64,000 bases of DNA from Heliocidaris erythrogramma (Eukaryota; Echinodermata; Echinoidea; Camarodonta; Echinometridae), in NCBI GenBank assembly GCA_025617745.1, contig CM046853.1:11176974-11240973 (forward strand). Direction: 5' to 3'. Shown here piece by piece: positions 60,565 through 64,000 of this stretch; the first letter of the stretch is position 1; each line of letters opens with the position of its first letter. Below the pieces are notes generated by a model that saw only the letters and a list, made by a program, of their open reading frames with translations, was not told the DNA's origin and made no database searches. Made by a program: the position numbers and the translations under genes.

Positions 60565-61551
60565 GTAAGGCTATTGTTTGATTGACTCTATTTTTCCTCC
60601 TGGCAGTGTTTCAACTCATGGTTGGCTCGGAAGGGATGTAGGGTAATGCATGAATGCAATTATTGAGTTAGGAAGGGGAAGAAGAGCAAGGGAAGGATAT
60701 TTAATGCATGTTAATCAAGACCTTTAAGAATTCAAATGTATCTAGTATCGTTATTTTTCACTTTGATTTAGAGATGTCAATTAAATCAATTAATAATGAG
60801 GTTAATGTGTAATTGATTAATAAATGTATGATATGAACTCTATTAGTAGCGGGGTTAGGCCTTCCCAAATCCCAGAGTACATTGCTATTAGAATGTTGTA
60901 GAGTATGCCTCTGGATTATGAGAGTGAATCAACGATGCTTTATCACTTTTCCTTTGGAAGGTTTCCTGTTGCTGCTGGGGGGAAAAAAGGTTCTGCAGAT
61001 TCCCAGGGTTTCAAAGATTTCAAAGCTTTTATTTTTTGTACTTCTCAGAATCAATATGAATCATTATAGCCTATACATCTTATCCTTGCCATTAAGATTT
61101 AATATTTTTCTCTTCATTCGAATAGCCTTGAGGTTTTTTCTTATTTTGTTTTTATTCAGTTCATAAGAAGAGACTACTTTTTGAGCACATAACCAGGATA
61201 CTCCTCTATGCGCTTTACAACTTTCTTAAACAAATGCATGTGCATGTATATACAATGAAAACAGTTAAAATCAAAACATATATTATATAAAGAAACAATT
61301 AAAAAACAGAAGTAATAAAGCAATGTATCCAGCTGCATGTAGAATTATGTAGCCTATATTATGAAACCACCTTCATGTACCTTGTGGAACCGCCCCAATT
61401 TCAAGCGACCGCAAGCTGAACAGCATTATGAAATCCACAAATAAATCAGTTTTCAAGGTTCTTAAGAAACTGGGGGGGGGGGGGGCTCACAACCCTACAA
61501 TGCCTCCTCCAGAAAATGTAACATTTGTGATTATTACTCTTCTACTTTCAG
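60565..61551 (+). other. Intron 4, 987 bp
   Basis: GTAAGG donor, TTCTACTTTCAG acceptor. It contains a G-run at about 61471-61485 and otherwise AT-rich sequence. Nothing else recognised. Confidence 0.95.
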
Positions 61552-61664
61552 GGTTATCAGTACAATTTTATCATTAAGAAATGTCGAGAACAACAATTTT
61601 GATGTGAAAGCTCTCCGCGCCTTCAGAGTATTCAGGCCTCTACGTCTAGTTTCAGGAGTGCCAA
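61552..61664 (+). CDS. Cav1 exon 5: end of IS3 and voltage sensor IS4
   Basis: 113 bases ending at a consensus GTAAGT donor (61665). It encodes (G)[15 protein letters not shown], then [20 protein letters not shown] and VP plus one base. IS4 carries the regular positive charges of a voltage sensor (K, R, R, R, R at three-residue spacing). The position usually Leu in RVLRPLR is Phe here. The IS3-IS4 loop ([10 protein letters not shown]) is shorter than in vertebrate Cav1.2/1.3, resembling other invertebrate Cav1 channels. Confidence 0.97.
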
Positions 61665-62703
61665 GTAAGTCTGTCATTTCTCTTCAATAACAAAGGTTAA
61701 AGGTACTTTCTCACATTTTGAAAAGTCTTCTTCTATGCTTAAAATTTTTGTGCATATGAAATCATTCTTAAAATATTGGAAAGTAAAGTGACGACTGTTT
61801 GATATGTTGAAAGAGATATTTGCTTTGGAAGTACTTCATAAATTTTAACATTTGTTAATGCAATTTAAATTTGTTTGTGGAAAAGTATTTCATATTGTGT
61901 TTTGCTTTGATGATTGCCTCATTTGGTCTTTCCACCCATGACAATTTCGCATGAATCATTTTGAATGAGTGAATAGTACCTTCAACAAATATGATTAATT
62001 TTTGTCTGAATGGATCAGACAACTAACAAAGTAGAATCAGAAGCTAAGCTCTGAAAATGAAACTAAGGAAATTAACTTCTTTTTGTGAATTAGGATGCAA
62101 TTAAGTAACCACAATGTAATTTTCAGTTGTGCTAAGCCTTTTACATGTAGAATAAAAGGGACAGTGCAATTTCCAGTCATTATGAACTGTCAGTAGGGGC
62201 CCCTCGTCTCGATGTGTGGTGACATTTGATTTCCTTTTACAAATGTAGGTGCGTTTGGAGCAAATCAATACCTGTGAAGGGCTATGCATGTGTGAATGCA
62301 TCTGTAAATAGACGAGGTTCAGAATTCATTCTCATTTTGTTGTGCGAGGGGTTTTTTCCCCCGTATTTTGGTCATTCAAAATGTAGGAGTATATTTGTAT
62401 GTTTGAAATAATGACTTATCATTTCACATACTGCCCTTGCATATTAATACTTTTCAGTATTTCTGTAGAAGACTTTTTTTGAGAAAGTGAATAAGAACTT
62501 TTGCTCAAGATAGTTAACACAATTGAAATGGGGGGGGGGGGCATTTTTTTTTTTTTTAAATGGAACTACCTAGAAAATAAAACTTATTGACAAAAATAAG
62601 TAAATAATTAAATCCTAAAGACCAGACTATCTATCAATGCATCTAACTTACATTAATTTTTAAGGATATTGATACTAATTCAGATTTCTTTCCCCCAATG
62701 AAG
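61665..62703 (+). other. Intron 5, 1039 bp
   Basis: GTAAGT donor; acceptor ATGAAG at 62703, preceded by the pyrimidine tract TTTCTTTCCCCC. A G-run (about 62530-62541) followed by a T-run lies within. Nothing else recognised. Confidence 0.95.
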
Positions 62704-62856
62704 GTTTACAAGTTGTTTTGAATTCCATTTTCCGTGCCATGGTGCCCCTCCTCCACATTGCCCTTCTTGTCATCTTCGTCATCATCATCTATGCTGTAAT
62801 CGGTCTGGAACTCTTCATGGAGTATATGCATAAAACATGTTACTACAAAGACACAT
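62704..62856 (+). CDS. Cav1 exon 6: S4-S5 linker, IS5 and pore turret start
   Basis: 153 bases, entered in phase 1 and left in phase 1 at GTAAGT (62857). It encodes (S)[19 protein letters not shown] then [18 protein letters not shown] and [13 protein letters not shown]. The S4-S5 linker and IS5 are nearly identical to other Cav1 channels. MHKTC is the start of the extracellular turret with its conserved Cys. The following exon, which would carry the selectivity-filter region of domain I, is not in the window. Confidence 0.97.
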
Positions 62857-64000
62857 GTAAGTATACCGCCATGCGGAAGTTAGCTCAGCTCAGCTCAGCT
62901 CCACTTCAACACTATCCGCTGTCTTCCACTGCTATTACCTGTATGGAACTCAGATTGTTTCTTTTTTTTTACCATCGCTCGTATTCTCTCACAGCTTAGG
63001 GTGAATTATTATTTAGCTAGCGCAGTTTAGGCCTTTTCTCTCTAAGACGATTCCTAAAGGACTGTCCATCATACAATTAATTAATCCTCTCACAGTAAGT
63101 GCTGACCTTTAGCAAAATCAAATATTTTCAAGTATTGAGATTATAGGTATATGAGGGCTTTGATGAATGCTGTTGTCATTGAGGATTAGTAATCATCTTC
63201 TTGTAGTAAATAATAGCCATACTTTTCTTTTGATGATTTTAAGCAATAAAGCTGGTTCAAGAAGCCTACCCCTAAAACAGATCTCATTGCCCCTATGGCT
63301 ATCCAGCAAGTGGTTAATGTAGTAGTCTGGATCACCCCTACATTTCTCTACTCCTCCCGTTCTCCTTTAAGACATCCTCCTTGCACTTAACACCATCCTA
63401 GCCCTGGCTCTCACTCCTCCTTCTTCCATGCAATTGCTTTTCTATCTCCTTGACAACTGCCCCCTAGTCATTCTCACTATGTAGCTGTCTATCTCAGCCT
63501 CATTTAAATGGCAGAGAGGGGATGGTTTGTGTCACAGTCAGGTGAGTGGATGGAGTGTGCATGGAATGATTGAAGATATGTTCAATCAAATGTGACATTG
63601 TCAAAATAAAGGGATCCTTGCTTATGATGAAACGAGTGATTACAGTTTGGTTGTAGATGTCTTTCATATATATATGAATTTATCCCAAACATTAAAGTCA
63701 ATTCATTTGAATAGACAGGCCTTTACATATATATGTATTCGAATTGGCTAGGATGTCCACTTTCTAATTGCTAGCATGTATGGTATGAAATGTTAGGTTA
63801 TATGTTGGACTGTGTCCATTCATTAAATATTTGCAGATAAAAAATTTTAAATATTAAGAACAATTTTAAACTCTATACTTGATAATAATTGTATAATTGA
63901 GGATACACACTGAAGGCATAATGCATAGAGAGATTGAGACTATTCACAATTTTTGCGATATGATGTGAATACAGGTCAAAATTTCATTTAGCTATCACTA
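62857..64000 (+). other. Start of intron 6 (runs off the window)
   Basis: It begins GTAAGT. A short AGCTC direct repeat (about 62881-62902) is present, and otherwise AT-rich DNA. I searched for the FDNFAFAML-type next exon in all three forward frames and did not see it. Confidence 0.85.

Larger units (their letters stand above)
2639..62856 (+). other. Cav1 (L-type) calcium channel alpha-1 subunit gene, 5' portion
   Basis: Gene span covering one candidate and five firm exons. Spliced together, exons 2-6 read through in one frame: exon 2 leaves AA, exon 3 supplies G (Lys); exon 3/4 join in phase 0; exon 4 leaves GG, exon 5 supplies G (Gly); exon 5 leaves A, exon 6 supplies GT (Ser). The product covers the cytoplasmic N-terminus and segments IS1-IS5 of domain I. 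The [22 protein letters not shown] block before IS1 and the S4 sequence are characteristic of Cav1 rather than Cav2 or Cav3. Known family role: the pore-forming, voltage-sensing subunit of the plasma-membrane L-type channel, coupling depolarisation to contraction, secretion and gene expression. The gene is truncated by the window edge after exon 6; the selectivity filter, IS6 and domains II-IV lie downstream. Confidence 0.95.

Noticed and set aside
62857-64000. Exon 7 of the channel
   Set aside because: No frame shows the conserved turret or pore sequence; the exon must lie beyond the window.

Overview
This window is animal (eukaryotic) genomic DNA and is dominated by one gene. That gene is the 5' part of an L-type (Cav1) voltage-gated calcium channel alpha-1 subunit on the + strand. 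Five coding exons are clear from homology to Cav1 channels and from perfect reading-frame continuity: exon 2 (6314-6719, cytoplasmic N-terminus), exon 3 (35472-35577, IS1), exon 4 (60425-60564, IS2 to early IS3), exon 5 (61552-61664, rest of IS3 and IS4) and exon 6 (62704-62856, S4-S5 linker, IS5 and start of the pore turret). A tiny candidate first exon (2639-2657, MQRQRP plus one base) fits the phase but rests on weaker evidence. The gene runs off the right edge; the IS6/pore exons are not in the window. I found no second convincing host gene.

The organism is probably a marine deuterostome invertebrate, and my best guess is a sea urchin. The grounds are an AT-rich genome with very large introns (28.8 and 24.8 kb), foldback transposons built of short tandem units, tRNA-derived SINEs, a Penelope-like element, and frequent TACATGTA words. 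This assignment is inference, not proof.

Layout: 1-2638 upstream DNA with a GC-richer patch at about 2220-2500; 2658-6313 intron 1; 6720-35471 intron 2; 35578-60424 intron 3; 60565-61551 and 61665-62703 two short introns; 62857-64000 the start of the next intron. Intron 2 is a minor-class (U12-type) AT-AC intron: it begins with a perfect ATATCCTTTT at 6720 and ends in AC at 35471, with a TTTCTTTAACTCC branch-site-like motif upstream.

The introns are crowded with transposon relics: Tigger/pogo-like and mariner-like TA-flanked elements, two hAT-type MITEs with target duplications, a Harbinger-like palindrome, foldback elements, two SINE copies, a LINE-mobilised retrocopy with a 15-bp target duplication, and a broken Penelope-like element whose 3' flank, and an inverted repeat elsewhere, carry a hammerhead-ribozyme-like motif with compensatory base changes. 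An ~85-bp near-perfect palindrome family occurs seven to eight times.
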